The notes beneath the pieces were generated by a model that saw nothing but the letters and a program-made list of their open reading frames with translations, did not search any database and was not told the origin of the DNA. A program made the translations under genes and the position numbers. Below, in pieces: positions 1-7,912 of a stretch of DNA of 64,000 nucleotides; position 1 is the stretch's first letter; each line of letters begins with the position of its first letter. The DNA comes from Geodermatophilus nigrescens (GTDB lineage: Bacteria > Actinomycetota > Actinomycetes > Mycobacteriales > Geodermatophilaceae): contig NZ_FQVX01000003.1 in assembly GCF_900129495.1 (NCBI RefSeq), positions 124,001 through 188,000 on the forward strand. Reading direction: 5' to 3'.

Positions 1-1200
1 CGGGGTGACCAGGCGGGGGTGCTGCGTGACCAGGTGCTGCGTGGCCGGGTGATGCACAGCGGGGTGCGCGGTGCCCGGCTGCTGCGGTCCGGGCTGCTGC
101 GGCGTGCCAGGGCCCTGCGGGCCGGTCGGGTCGGTCGGGCCGGCCTGCGGGGTGCAGTCGCCGGTGCCGTCGCCGAGCAGGCCGAGGCCCATGCCGCACA
201 CGGTCACCGGGACGTCGACGTCGATGCCGCCGTCCCCCGTGCCCGGGGTGCCGGTGCCGGGCGTGCCCGTACCGGGGGTGCCGCCGCCGGGCAGGGCGCA
301 CTCGCCACCCGCGTCGCCGAGCAGGCCGATGCCGGTGCCGCAGACGGTGACCGGGACGTCGACGTCGAGCAGGCCGCCGTCCGTCCCACCGCTGCCCGGG
401 CCGGTCGTCCCGGCGGCGGTGCAGCCGCCGGCGGCGTCGCCGAGCACGCCGACCCCGTTGCCGCACACGGTGACCGGGACGTCGACGTCGAGCAGGCCAC
501 CGTCGGTGCCGCCCGTGCCCGGGCCGGTCGTCCCGGCGGGGGTACAGCCGCCGGCCGCGTCGCCGAGGAGGCCGACCCCGTTGCCGCAGACGGTCACCGG
601 GACGTCGACGTCGAGCAGGTCGTCGAGCGGGCCGGCCGCCCCGGGGGCGGGAGTGCCGGTGCCGGCGACCGGGGTGCAGCCGCCGACCGCGTCGCCGAGC
701 ACGCCGACGCCGTTGCCGCAGACGGTCACCGGCACGGTCACCGCGCCCTCCGGCGCGGCGGGGGCGGTGCCGGAGGCCTCGGCGTCGCCGAGCACGCCGA
801 TGCCGTTGCCGGCGACGGTGACCGGCACCGCGATGTCGGCCGGAGTGTCCGCCGGGCTGTCGGCCGGCTGCGAGGTGCCCGGCGCCGGTGCGGCGGGCGG
901 CTGGGAGACCCCGGCGTCGCCGACCGCGGCGTCGTTGCCGCCGACGGTGACCGGCACCGAGACGGCGACCGGGCCGAGGTCGAGGGTGAGGTCCGCGGAG
1001 ACGGCGGGCAGCTCGAGGCCGCCTCCCGCGGGGGCGTCGCCGAGGACGCCGACGGCGTTGTCGGTGACGGTGACCGGGACGACGACGTCGAGGTCCCCGT
1101 TCCCGGGCTGGTCGGATGCGGCGGCGACACCGGTGCCGACGGCGAGCAGGCCGCCGGTCAGCAGTGTCACGCGCAGGGCGCGGGTGGCCCATCGGGACAT
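1..1200 (-). CDS. Secreted chaplin-like repeat protein (C-terminus beyond window)
   Basis: The frame opens at ATG 1200 and stays open to base 1, so at least 400 residues are present and the stop lies outside the window. Residues 1-28 look like a signal peptide (basic start, hydrophobic core, AAAS cleavage region). About eight repeats follow, built on VPVTVCGNGVGVLGDA. The first three lack cysteine; the last five carry a CGN/CGT/CGM cysteine and a second cysteine after the GG turn. This resembles the chaplin motif (VPVNVCGN followed by a distal Cys), known from Streptomyces surface amyloid proteins. Linkers are Gly/Thr/Pro-rich and the visible end is Pro/Gln/His-rich. No sortase motif is visible in the part present. 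Surface function is inferred; repeats and signal peptide are seen. Confidence 0.75.
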   Translation of the reverse strand, partial: MSRWATRALRVTLLTGGLLAVGTGVAAASDQPGNGDLDVVVPVTVTDNAVGVLGDAPAGGGLELPAVSADLTLDLGPVAVSVPVTVGGNDAAVGDAGVSQPPAAPAPGTSQPADSPADTPADIAVPVTVAGNGIGVLGDAEASGTAPAAPEGAVTVPVTVCGNGVGVLGDAVGGCTPVAGTGTPAPGAAGPLDDLLDVDVPVTVCGNGVGLLGDAAGGCTPAGTTGPGTGGTDGGLLDVDVPVTVCGNGVGVLGDAAGGCTAAGTTGPGSGGTDGGLLDVDVPVTVCGTGIGLLGDAGGECALPGGGTPGTGTPGTGTPGTGDGGIDVDVPVTVCGMGLGLLGDGTGDCTPQAGPTDPTGPQGPGTPQQPGPQQPGTAHPAVHHPATQHLVTQHPRLVTP

Positions 1201-1292
1201 GGCAGTTCTCCTGACTGGGTGCTGGGACCCCGGTCCCGGGCGGGACGGCGGGGGTCGTGCGCTCGGCCGGCGGACAGCCGGCGGCGCGGCAC

Positions 1293-2318
1293 TCAGTCGG
1301 GAGAGGTGGCGGGGTCGACCGGGTCGGCGGCCGCAGCGGCGCGGGCGCCGTCCGAGACCGCCCCGGCCGCGGCGAGCAGCGCGGCGGGGACGGCCCCGGT
1401 CAGGTCGGCGGAGAGCGGGTCGCGGTCGGCACCGGCGCCCGAGGCGGCGGTCCCGGCCGGTGCCGGGACGGCCGGGACGCCGGGGACGGCGGGGGCCTGC
1501 GGCGCGGCGGGCAGCGGCTGCGCCGGCACGAACGCGGCGGCAGCGGGAGACGCGGCGCCCGGGGCGGTGGTCGCGCCGGCCGCGCCCGACGGGCCCGGGT
1601 GCGGGTGCACGGCACCCGGGCCCGCCGGGAGGTGAGCCCCGGCGGCGACGGCGGCGTCGGCGACGGCACCGGGGACGGGAGAGGGCAGCCCGGCGGCCGG
1701 GACCGGCGCCGGGGGAGCGGGGACGACGAGGTCGGGGGCCACGACGCCGGGGACCAGGACGTCGGTCACCGGGACCAGGACGTCGGTCACCGGGACCAGG
1801 ACGTCGGTCACCGGGACCAGGACGTCGGTCACCGGGACGAGGACGTCGGTCACCGGGGCCAGGACGTCGGTCACCGGGACGAGGACGTCGGTCACCGGGG
1901 CCAGGACGTCGGTCACGGGCGCCAGCGCACCGGTGACGGGCCGCAGCCCCCCGGTCACCGGCGCCAGGACCTCCGTCACGGGCGGCAGGGCCTCCGTCAC
2001 CGGGGCGAGCGTCTGGGGCACGGGCGCGACGACCTCCCGGAGCGGCGCGGTCACCGGCGCGGCCGTGTCGGCGACCGCCTGCACGACCGGTGTCACGGGG
2101 GCCAGCACCGGCGTCAGCGGCTCGGTGACCTCCCCGAGCGCGGCGCCCACCGGAGCGGTGACCGCGCCGAGCGGGGAGCCGGGTGGCGGCTCCTCGGCGG
2201 AGGCGCCGGTGGAGCCGGCCAGCCACACCCCGGTGCCGAGCCCGGCGACCAGGAGGGCGCGGCCGCCCCAGCGGCGCAGGCGGGCGCGACGGCCCGTCCG
2301 GGCGGACAGCTCGGCCAT
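1293..2318 (-). CDS. Secreted heptad-repeat protein of unknown function
   Basis: 341 residues. The start MAEL is chosen because GGGGGAGG sits just upstream of ATG 2318; an in-frame ATG 13 codons earlier has no such site. A basic N-terminus (RRARLRRW) and a hydrophobic segment ending ASAEE give a good signal peptide. The middle is a 7-residue repeat around PVTDVLV/PVTDVLA, eight near-perfect copies flanked by decayed ones (PVTEVLA, PVTGGLR), so Val and Leu recur every seven residues. The C-terminal half is Ala/Pro-rich and looks disordered. No LPXTG or lipobox is seen. It lies 92 bp upstream of the chaplin-like gene on the same strand, suggesting a shared extracytoplasmic role. I do not recognise a family. 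Confidence 0.7.
   Translation of the reverse strand: MAELSARTGRRARLRRWGGRALLVAGLGTGVWLAGSTGASAEEPPPGSPLGAVTAPVGAALGEVTEPLTPVLAPVTPVVQAVADTAAPVTAPLREVVAPVPQTLAPVTEALPPVTEVLAPVTGGLRPVTGALAPVTDVLAPVTDVLVPVTDVLAPVTDVLVPVTDVLVPVTDVLVPVTDVLVPVTDVLVPGVVAPDLVVPAPPAPVPAAGLPSPVPGAVADAAVAAGAHLPAGPGAVHPHPGPSGAAGATTAPGAASPAAAAFVPAQPLPAAPQAPAVPGVPAVPAPAGTAASGAGADRDPLSADLTGAVPAALLAAAGAVSDGARAAAAADPVDPATSPD
1751..1918 (-). repeat. 21-bp coding minisatellite, 8 units
   Basis: Eight consecutive 21-bp units read on the plus strand around ggaccaggacgtcggtcac, differing mainly at one or two positions (gggacc / gggacg / ggggcc). Because 21 is a multiple of three, each unit adds one PVTDVL heptad to the secreted protein without shifting frame. 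Copy number is likely to vary between strains, which is an inference from the near-identity of the units. Confidence 0.9.
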
Positions 2319-2490
2319 CGCACCTCCCCCAGCGCACGGCAGTGACGTTGTGCACATGGATTGCAGCGGAACGTGATCACTACACGGCAGTCCCCCGATC
2401 GGCTGGGATCCGCTGACGGAACGTGACCGTCCGGTCCGGCGCGGACGGCCCGGTCACCCGATGGGTGGGCAGCGGTGGCAGGCTCCCGGC
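2319..2490. promoter_or_regulatory. Divergent promoter region with a 10-bp direct repeat
   Basis: This stretch separates the heptad-repeat protein (minus) from acetoacetyl-CoA synthetase (plus). CGGAACGTGA occurs twice in the same orientation, at 2367-2376 and 2417-2426, 50 bp apart (about five helical turns). Such spacing could suit a dimeric regulator, but no regulator is identified. I could not fix -35/-10 boxes with confidence. Confidence 0.4.
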
Positions 2491-4470
2491 GTGACCGTCG
2501 ACACTCCCGGCGCCCCCGTCCTCTGGCAGCCCCACCAGGAGACGAAGGAGGCCACCCGGCTCGCCGCGTTCGCCCGCGAGGTCGCCCAGCGGCGGGGCCT
2601 GGACCTCGATCCGACCGACTACGACGCGATCTGGCGCTGGTCGGTCGAGCACCTCGACCAGTTCTGGGCCGACGTCGCCGTCTGGTCGGACGTGCTCGAC
2701 CGCGTGCCCGACGACCGGGTGCTCACCCGGCGCGAGATGCCCGGCGCCGAGTGGTTCCCGGGGACGACGGTCAACTACGCCGAGCAGGCGCTGCGGCACG
2801 GCACCGAGGAGCACCCGGCGCTGGTCGCGGTGGCGGAGGACGCCGAGCCGGTCGAGGTCTCCTGGGCGGAGCTGCGCGGGCAGGTCGGCGCCTTCGCCGC
2901 CACCCTGCGCCGGCTCGGCGTGCGGCGCGGCGACCGCGTGGCCGGCTACCTGCCCAACGTGCCCGAGGCCGTCGTCGCCTTCCTCGGCGCCGCCTCGATC
3001 GGGGCGGTGTGGTCCTCGTGCGCGCCCGACTTCGGCACCCGCGCCGTCCTCGACCGGTTCGCCCAGATCGAGCCGACGGTGCTGGTGGCCGTCGACGGCT
3101 ACCGGTTCAACGGGCGGCCGCACGACCGGCGCGAGGTGGTCGCCGAGCTGCGCGCCGCGCTGCCCACCGTGCGCGCGACGGTCGCCGTCCCCCGGCTGTT
3201 CCCGGGCGAGGTCCCCGACGGCGCGCTGTCCTGGGCCGACGCCGTCGCCGGCCCGCGGGAGCCGGAGTTCGAGGCGCTGCCCTTCGACCACCCGCTGTGG
3301 ATCGTCTACTCGTCGGGCACCACCGGCCTGCCCAAGGGGATCGTGCACGGCCACGGCGGCGTCGTCCTCGAGCAGCACAAGCAGCTCGGCCTGCACGGCG
3401 ACGTCGGCCCCGGCGACCGCTTCTACTGGTACGCCTCCACCGCCTGGATCATGTGGAACATCGCCGCCTCGGCGCTGCTGCGCGGCGCCACCGTGGTCGT
3501 CCACGACGGCGCGCCCGCGTACCCCTCGGTCGACGCGCAGTTCGCCCTCGCCGCGCGCACCGGCATCACCTACCTCGGCACCAGCGCCGGCTACCTGATC
3601 GCCTGCGAGAAGGCGGGGATCCGGCCGGGGGAGACCCACGACCTGTCGGCGCTGCGCGTCATCGGGTCCACCGGCTCGCCGCTGCCGGCCTCGGCCTACT
3701 CCTGGGTGTACGACGCCGTCCGCGACGACGTCTTCCTCAGCTCGGCGTCCGGCGGCACCGACGTCGCCACCGGCTTCATCGGCAGCACGCTGCTGCTCCC
3801 GGTGACCGCCGGTGAGCTGCAGCGGCCGATGCTCGGCGTCGCCGCCGCGGCGTGGGGCGAGGACGGCCGCCCGGTCGTCGGCGAGCTCGGCGAGCTCGTG
3901 ATCACCGAGCCGATGCCGTCGATGCCGCTGTACTTCTGGAACGACCCCGAGGGCACCCGCTACCGCGAGGCCTACTTCGAGCCGTGGCCGGGCGTCTGGC
4001 GGCACGGCGACTGGATGGAGGTCACCGACCGCGGCACCTGCGTGATCACCGGCCGGTCGGACTCCACGCTCAACCGCGGCGGCGTGCGCATGGGCACCGC
4101 CGACATCTACGCCGCCGTCGAGAGCTTCCCCGAGGTCGCCGACTGCGTCGTCCTCGGCGTCGAGCAGCGCGACGGCGGCTACTGGATGCCGCTGTTCGTC
4201 CAGCTCGCCCCCGGCGCCGAGCTGGACGACGACCTGCGCGACCGCATCCGCGCCGCCATCCGCAGCTCGGCGAGCCCGCGGCACGTGCCCGACGAGATCC
4301 TCGTGGCGCCCGGCGTCCCGCACACCCGCACGGGCAAGCGGCTGGAGGTGCCGCTCAAGCGGCTGTTCCAGGGCGTGCCGCCGGAGAAGGCGGTCAACCC
4401 GGGGGCCGTGGACGACGCGTCGCTGGTCGAGCACTACGTGGCGCTGGCCCGGGAGCGCGGCGCGCGCTGA
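2491..4470 (+). CDS. Acetoacetyl-CoA synthetase (acetoacetate-CoA ligase)
   Basis: Activates acetoacetate with ATP and CoA to acetoacetyl-CoA, in the cytoplasm. 659 residues from GTG 2491, the usual length of the family; an ATG at 2461 would add ten residues, and neither start has a strong ribosome site. The ANL-superfamily P-loop reads YSSGTTGLPKGIVHGHGG, preceded by the N-terminal FWADVAVW region typical of acetyl/acetoacetyl-CoA synthetases. The A8 region (RSDSTLNRGGVRMG) and the C-terminal catalytic lysine motif (HTRTGKRLEVPLK) are intact. It would complete ketone-body or PHB-derived carbon use together with the 3-hydroxybutyrate dehydrogenase near 55 kb. The assignment over acetyl-CoA synthetase rests on length and the LNRGGVRMG region. 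Confidence 0.9.
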   Translation: MTVDTPGAPVLWQPHQETKEATRLAAFAREVAQRRGLDLDPTDYDAIWRWSVEHLDQFWADVAVWSDVLDRVPDDRVLTRREMPGAEWFPGTTVNYAEQALRHGTEEHPALVAVAEDAEPVEVSWAELRGQVGAFAATLRRLGVRRGDRVAGYLPNVPEAVVAFLGAASIGAVWSSCAPDFGTRAVLDRFAQIEPTVLVAVDGYRFNGRPHDRREVVAELRAALPTVRATVAVPRLFPGEVPDGALSWADAVAGPREPEFEALPFDHPLWIVYSSGTTGLPKGIVHGHGGVVLEQHKQLGLHGDVGPGDRFYWYASTAWIMWNIAASALLRGATVVVHDGAPAYPSVDAQFALAARTGITYLGTSAGYLIACEKAGIRPGETHDLSALRVIGSTGSPLPASAYSWVYDAVRDDVFLSSASGGTDVATGFIGSTLLLPVTAGELQRPMLGVAAAAWGEDGRPVVGELGELVITEPMPSMPLYFWNDPEGTRYREAYFEPWPGVWRHGDWMEVTDRGTCVITGRSDSTLNRGGVRMGTADIYAAVESFPEVADCVVLGVEQRDGGYWMPLFVQLAPGAELDDDLRDRIRAAIRSSASPRHVPDEILVAPGVPHTRTGKRLEVPLKRLFQGVPPEKAVNPGAVDDASLVEHYVALARERGAR

Positions 4471-4498
4471 GCGCTCCCGGGCCGCGCCGCCGCCGGGG

Positions 4499-5164
4499 TC
4501 AGGGGCGGCGGAACGGGCCGCGCAGGACGGCCCACTGCAGCAGCATGATCGTCTTCGCGTCGGCGATCCGGCCGTCGTCGACCATGGCCAGCGCCTCGTC
4601 GACGTCGAGCTCGAGCACCTCGATGTCCTCGCCCTCCTCGGCCACCCCGCCGCCGGCCGTCACCCGGTCGGCCGGGGTGTAGGGGGCGGCGAAGCAGACG
4701 ACGCGCTCGGTCACCGAGCCCGGGCTGGTGAAGACGTCGAAGACCCGCGTCACCTCCCCCACGACGACGCCGAGCTCCTCGGCCGCCTCGCGCCGCACCG
4801 CGGTCTCGGCGTCCTGCTCGTCGAGCAGCCCGGCGGCGGCCTCGACGAGCATCCCGTCGGGCGAGCCGTTGACGTAGGCGGGGAAGCGGAACTGCCGGGT
4901 GAGCAGCACGGTCCGCCGCGCGACGTCGTAGGGGAGGAGGGCGGCGCCGTTGCCGCGGTCGTAGGTCTCGCGCTGCTCGGTGGTCCACCGGCCGTCGCGG
5001 CGGCGCTGGTCGAAGGTGGTCCGGCGCAGCACGTGCCACGCCGCGGCCAGCAGCTCGACGTCGCGGACGACGACGTCGGGGTTGCCGGTGAGGTCCCGGC
5101 CCACCCGGTCGAGGCCGGTGCGGCCGCGGGAGTCGGGCAGGTCGACGCCGAGGACGCCGGTCAC
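4499..5164 (-). CDS. NUDIX hydrolase, NudK/ADP-ribose pyrophosphatase-like
   Basis: 221 residues. The Nudix box is GLLDEQDAETAVRREAAEEL followed by GV; it fits GX5EX7REUXEEXGU except that Asp replaces the first Glu. The N-terminal segment with WHVLRRTTFD and RETYDRG, and the layout around it, resemble NudK-type enzymes that cleave GDP-mannose or other nucleotide sugars; the true substrate is not shown. GTG start 5164 overlaps the stop of the upstream gene by four bases (GTGA), so the two are probably translationally coupled. It is the last gene of a DeoR/DUF4406-like/NUDIX operon. Confidence 0.85.
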   Translation of the reverse strand: MTGVLGVDLPDSRGRTGLDRVGRDLTGNPDVVVRDVELLAAAWHVLRRTTFDQRRRDGRWTTEQRETYDRGNGAALLPYDVARRTVLLTRQFRFPAYVNGSPDGMLVEAAAGLLDEQDAETAVRREAAEELGVVVGEVTRVFDVFTSPGSVTERVVCFAAPYTPADRVTAGGGVAEEGEDIEVLELDVDEALAMVDDGRIADAKTIMLLQWAVLRGPFRRP

Positions 5165-5532
5165 GCCGTCACCGCCGGGACCTCGGCGACGCTCGTGTAG
5201 ACCGCCGCGCCCCTCGCCCGGGCCAGCGCCACCATCTCGTCGGAGCCGGCCGAGGCGCCGGGCAGCCGCAGGACGGCGTCGCAGCGGGCCACCAGGCGCC
5301 GGCCCATCGGGTGGAAGACCTCGTCGAAGGCGGCGTCGCCGACGCGGGTCGAGCCGGCCAGCTCCGCCAGGGGCAGCGCCAGGTCCTCCCCGTTGACGGC
5401 GAGGTGCCCGGCGCGGAACAGCTCCAGGCAGGCGAGCTGGATGGCGCGGTGGTTGGCCGCGATCCGCTCCGGGTCGTCGCCGGTGCCCCCGCGGTAGGGG
5501 CCGGCCACCAGGATCATCAGGGGTTGCGTCAC
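5161..5532 (-). CDS. DUF4406 / nucleoside 2-deoxyribosyltransferase-like protein
   Basis: 123 residues. The N-terminus MILVAGPYRGGTGDD matches the VAGPY motif of nucleoside 2-deoxyribosyltransferase-like and DUF4406 proteins, a Rossmann-like fold. Later blocks HLAVNGEDLALPL and the SDEM segment (GSDEMVALA) fit the family's acidic active region, where a Glu can act as nucleophile; I cannot prove catalysis. GTG start 5532 overlaps the DeoR stop (GTGA) and its own stop overlaps the NUDIX start, so the three genes form a compact operon. Nucleoside or nucleotide-sugar housekeeping is an inference from the fold and neighbours. Confidence 0.65.
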   Translation of the reverse strand: MTQPLMILVAGPYRGGTGDDPERIAANHRAIQLACLELFRAGHLAVNGEDLALPLAELAGSTRVGDAAFDEVFHPMGRRLVARCDAVLRLPGASAGSDEMVALARARGAAVYTSVAEVPAVTA

Positions 5533-6329
5533 GACAGGTCGACCTCCACGCCGGCGTCGTCGAGCGCGGCCAGGGTGTCCTGGGCCGCGGGGGTGAGCTG
5601 GGGGTCGCGGGCGCTGGCGTCGGTGACCAGCCGCCCGACGGCGGACAGCGGCGCGACCGAGGCGAAGGCGCGCACGCCGAGCTTGGAGGCGTCGGCGACG
5701 ACGAGCGTCTCCCGCGCCTGCTCGAGGCCGGCCTGCTTGACGGCGGCGTCCTCGAGGGTGAACTCCGACCAGCCGGCCCGGGCGTCGACCGCCCCGATCG
5801 ACATGACGAACAGGTCGAAGGTGAGCTGCCGCAGCACCGCGGCGGTGAGCGGCCCGGCCAGGCTGCGCTCGCCCGGCCGTGCCTCGCCGCCGACGACGAG
5901 CAGCCGGATCCCCGGCCGGTCGGCCAGCGCGTCGGCCACCGGCAGGCTGACGACGGCGGCGGTGAACGGGCCCTCGCCCGCCGCGGCCCGGTCGGCCAGC
6001 GCGCGGGCCACGTGCACCGTCGTCGTCCCGGCGTCGAGCAGGACGGTGGCCCCGGCCGGGACCCGGGCGGCGGCCGCCTTGCCGATCCGGTCCTTGATCC
6101 CGGCCTGCCAGCCGGCGCGGGCGGCGAAGCCGGCGGCGCTCTCGGGCTCGGCGGCGGCGACCGCGCCCCCGCGGACCCGCTCCACCAAGCCGCGGGACTG
6201 CAGCGCGTCGAGGTCGCGGCGCACGGTCATCTCGGAGACGCCGAGGCGGGCGGCGAGGTCGGCGAGGGACACCCGGCCGGCGTTGCGCACCAGCCGCAGC
6301 GTCACGTCGAGTCGATCGGGGACGGCCAC
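5529..6329 (-). CDS. DeoR-family transcriptional regulator
   Basis: 266 residues from GTG 6329, chosen because AGGAA lies about nine bases upstream; an in-frame extension to 6449 lacks support. The N-terminal winged helix is clear (VSLADLAARLGVSEMTVRRD, then RGLVERVRGGAV). The C-terminal DeoR sensor domain has VLLDAGTTTVHVARAL and LFVMSIGAVDA, the sugar-phosphate isomerase-like fold that binds phosphorylated sugars. It heads an operon with a DUF4406-like protein and a NUDIX hydrolase, so it may sense a sugar or nucleotide phosphate and regulate its own operon; that is inference. Confidence 0.88.
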   Translation of the reverse strand: MAVPDRLDVTLRLVRNAGRVSLADLAARLGVSEMTVRRDLDALQSRGLVERVRGGAVAAAEPESAAGFAARAGWQAGIKDRIGKAAAARVPAGATVLLDAGTTTVHVARALADRAAAGEGPFTAAVVSLPVADALADRPGIRLLVVGGEARPGERSLAGPLTAAVLRQLTFDLFVMSIGAVDARAGWSEFTLEDAAVKQAGLEQARETLVVADASKLGVRAFASVAPLSAVGRLVTDASARDPQLTPAAQDTLAALDDAGVEVDLS

Positions 6330-6505
6330 GGCGCAGTTCCTACCAGAATGGTGTGAGATCTGTGAAGTGGTTGTGCGATCGCCGCGGCGGGAGTGCCGTC
6401 GGTCACGCTCCCGCGGGCGCGCCGTGCAGGTCAGGGGCGCGGCGCGCATGGTGGGCAGACGCCCTGACCGCGATCCCCACCGCGACGGAGAGAGGCCCCA
6501 CGACG

Positions 6506-7762
6506 ATGACGTCGACCCCGGACCGCCCCGCCGAGCTGCTCGAGCCGGCCCCGCCCGCGCTCCTGCCGCCGTGGCACACCCCCGAGCGCGAGGCCCTGCA
6601 GGAGCAGGCCCGCCGCTTCGCGTACGACGAGGTGCTGCCGGTCGCGAACGAGCTCGACCCGCAGAAGGGCCTGCTGCCGGAGTCGCTGCTGGCCCGCATG
6701 GCCGAGCTCGGCTGGTTCGGCATCACGGTGCCCGCCGAGCACGGCGGCCTGGGCCTCGGCGTCTTCGAGTACTGCATGGTCTCCGAGGAGCTCGCCCGTG
6801 CCTGGATGAGCAGCGCGAGCATCCTCGCCCGCTCGCAGGGCCTCGGGACGGCCGTGGCCGACCCCGCCCGGCGCGGCGAGCTGCTGCGGCGCAGCGCGAA
6901 GGGCGAGTGGATCGGCGCGATCGCGCTGTCCGAGCCCGACGCCGGCTCCGACCTCGCCGGCGTCTCCACCCGGGCGGTCCTCGACGGCGACGAGTGGGTG
7001 GTCACCGGCCACAAGCGCTGGTGCGGCAACGCCGAGGCCGCCGACTTCATCCAGGTGCTCGTGCGCGAGCGCGACCCGGAGCCGGGGGAGTCCCGGTCGA
7101 AGGGCCTGGTCAACCTCCTGCTGGAGAAGGACCGCGGCTCCTTCCCGGTCGGCCTGACCGGCACCCCGATCGACAAGATCGGCTACCATGGCTTCCTCAC
7201 CTGGGACCTGGTCTTCGACGGCGTCCGGATCCCCCGGGAGAACGTCGTCGACGAGGCCGCCGCCAGCGACGAGCAGGGCGAGGCCGCCGCGCGTGCCGGG
7301 TTCGCCGCGGCCCAGGCGTTCCTGAACACGGCGCGGGTGCACACCGCCGCCCGCGCCGTCGGCCTCGCCCGAGCCGCGCTCGAGGACTCCGTGGTCTACC
7401 TGCAGGAGCGCGAGCAGTTCGGCCACCCGATCGGCGACTTCCAGGCGCTGCGCTTCGCCGTCGCGGAGATGGCCGCGCAGGTCGAGCAGGCCCGCACCTT
7501 CTACCGGCAGGTGGCGCACCTGATCGACCTCGGCGTGCGCTGCGAGCGGGAGGCCTCGATGGTCAAGCTGGAGGCCACCGAGATGGCGGTGCGGGTGACC
7601 AACCAGGCCATGCAGCTGCACGGCGGCAACGGCTACACCACCGAGCGGCAGGTGGAGCGGCACTGGCGCGACGCCCGGCTGACCACGATCTTCGAGGGCA
7701 CCAGCGAGATCCAGAAGCGGATCATCAGCGACCGGATGCTGCCGCGCTCGCCCCTCACCTAG
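6506..7762 (+). CDS. Acyl-CoA dehydrogenase
   Basis: FAD-dependent alpha,beta-dehydrogenation of an acyl-CoA, cytoplasmic. 418 residues from ATG 6506, with a GGAGAGAGG site upstream. The FAD/substrate signature IALSEPDAGSDL lies near residue 140. The C-terminal block QLHGGNGYTTE and FEGTSEIQ carries the usual catalytic-base region of short/medium-chain enzymes. The N-terminal extension of about 25 residues is Pro-rich. No electron-transfer flavoprotein or enoyl-CoA hydratase gene is adjacent, so chain length and pathway stay open. Divergent from the DeoR operon, sharing 176 bp of upstream DNA. Confidence 0.9.
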   Translation: MTSTPDRPAELLEPAPPALLPPWHTPEREALQEQARRFAYDEVLPVANELDPQKGLLPESLLARMAELGWFGITVPAEHGGLGLGVFEYCMVSEELARAWMSSASILARSQGLGTAVADPARRGELLRRSAKGEWIGAIALSEPDAGSDLAGVSTRAVLDGDEWVVTGHKRWCGNAEAADFIQVLVRERDPEPGESRSKGLVNLLLEKDRGSFPVGLTGTPIDKIGYHGFLTWDLVFDGVRIPRENVVDEAAASDEQGEAAARAGFAAAQAFLNTARVHTAARAVGLARAALEDSVVYLQEREQFGHPIGDFQALRFAVAEMAAQVEQARTFYRQVAHLIDLGVRCEREASMVKLEATEMAVRVTNQAMQLHGGNGYTTERQVERHWRDARLTTIFEGTSEIQKRIISDRMLPRSPLT

Positions 7763-7776
7763 TCCTCCGGCGCGCG

Positions 7777-7813
7777 GTCGTGCTCTGCCCCCACCGGCGG
7801 GGCAGAGCACGAC
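7777..7813 (+). terminator. Rho-independent-type hairpin after acyl-CoA dehydrogenase
   Basis: Perfect 15-bp inverted repeat, GTCGTGCTCTGCCCC (7777-7791) and its complement (7799-7813), around a 7-base loop. There is no U-tract, as is common for actinobacterial terminators. Confidence 0.8.
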
Positions 7814-7912
7814 CCGGCCCGGGACCCCCGGGCACCGCCGACCGCTGATCGTCACCACCCCGCCGGGTCGCCGTTCCCGCCGCGACACCGGCCTCCCCGA
7901 CCCTCCGGGGAC

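Noticed and set aside
1751..1918. CRISPR-like regular array
   Set aside because: The 21-bp units are contiguous, with no spacers, and encode protein heptads.
4551..4687. Plus-strand extension reading past the acetoacetyl-CoA synthetase into the NUDIX gene
   Set aside because: It is an antisense shadow of the NUDIX C-terminus, Ser/Thr-rich and without a start signal.
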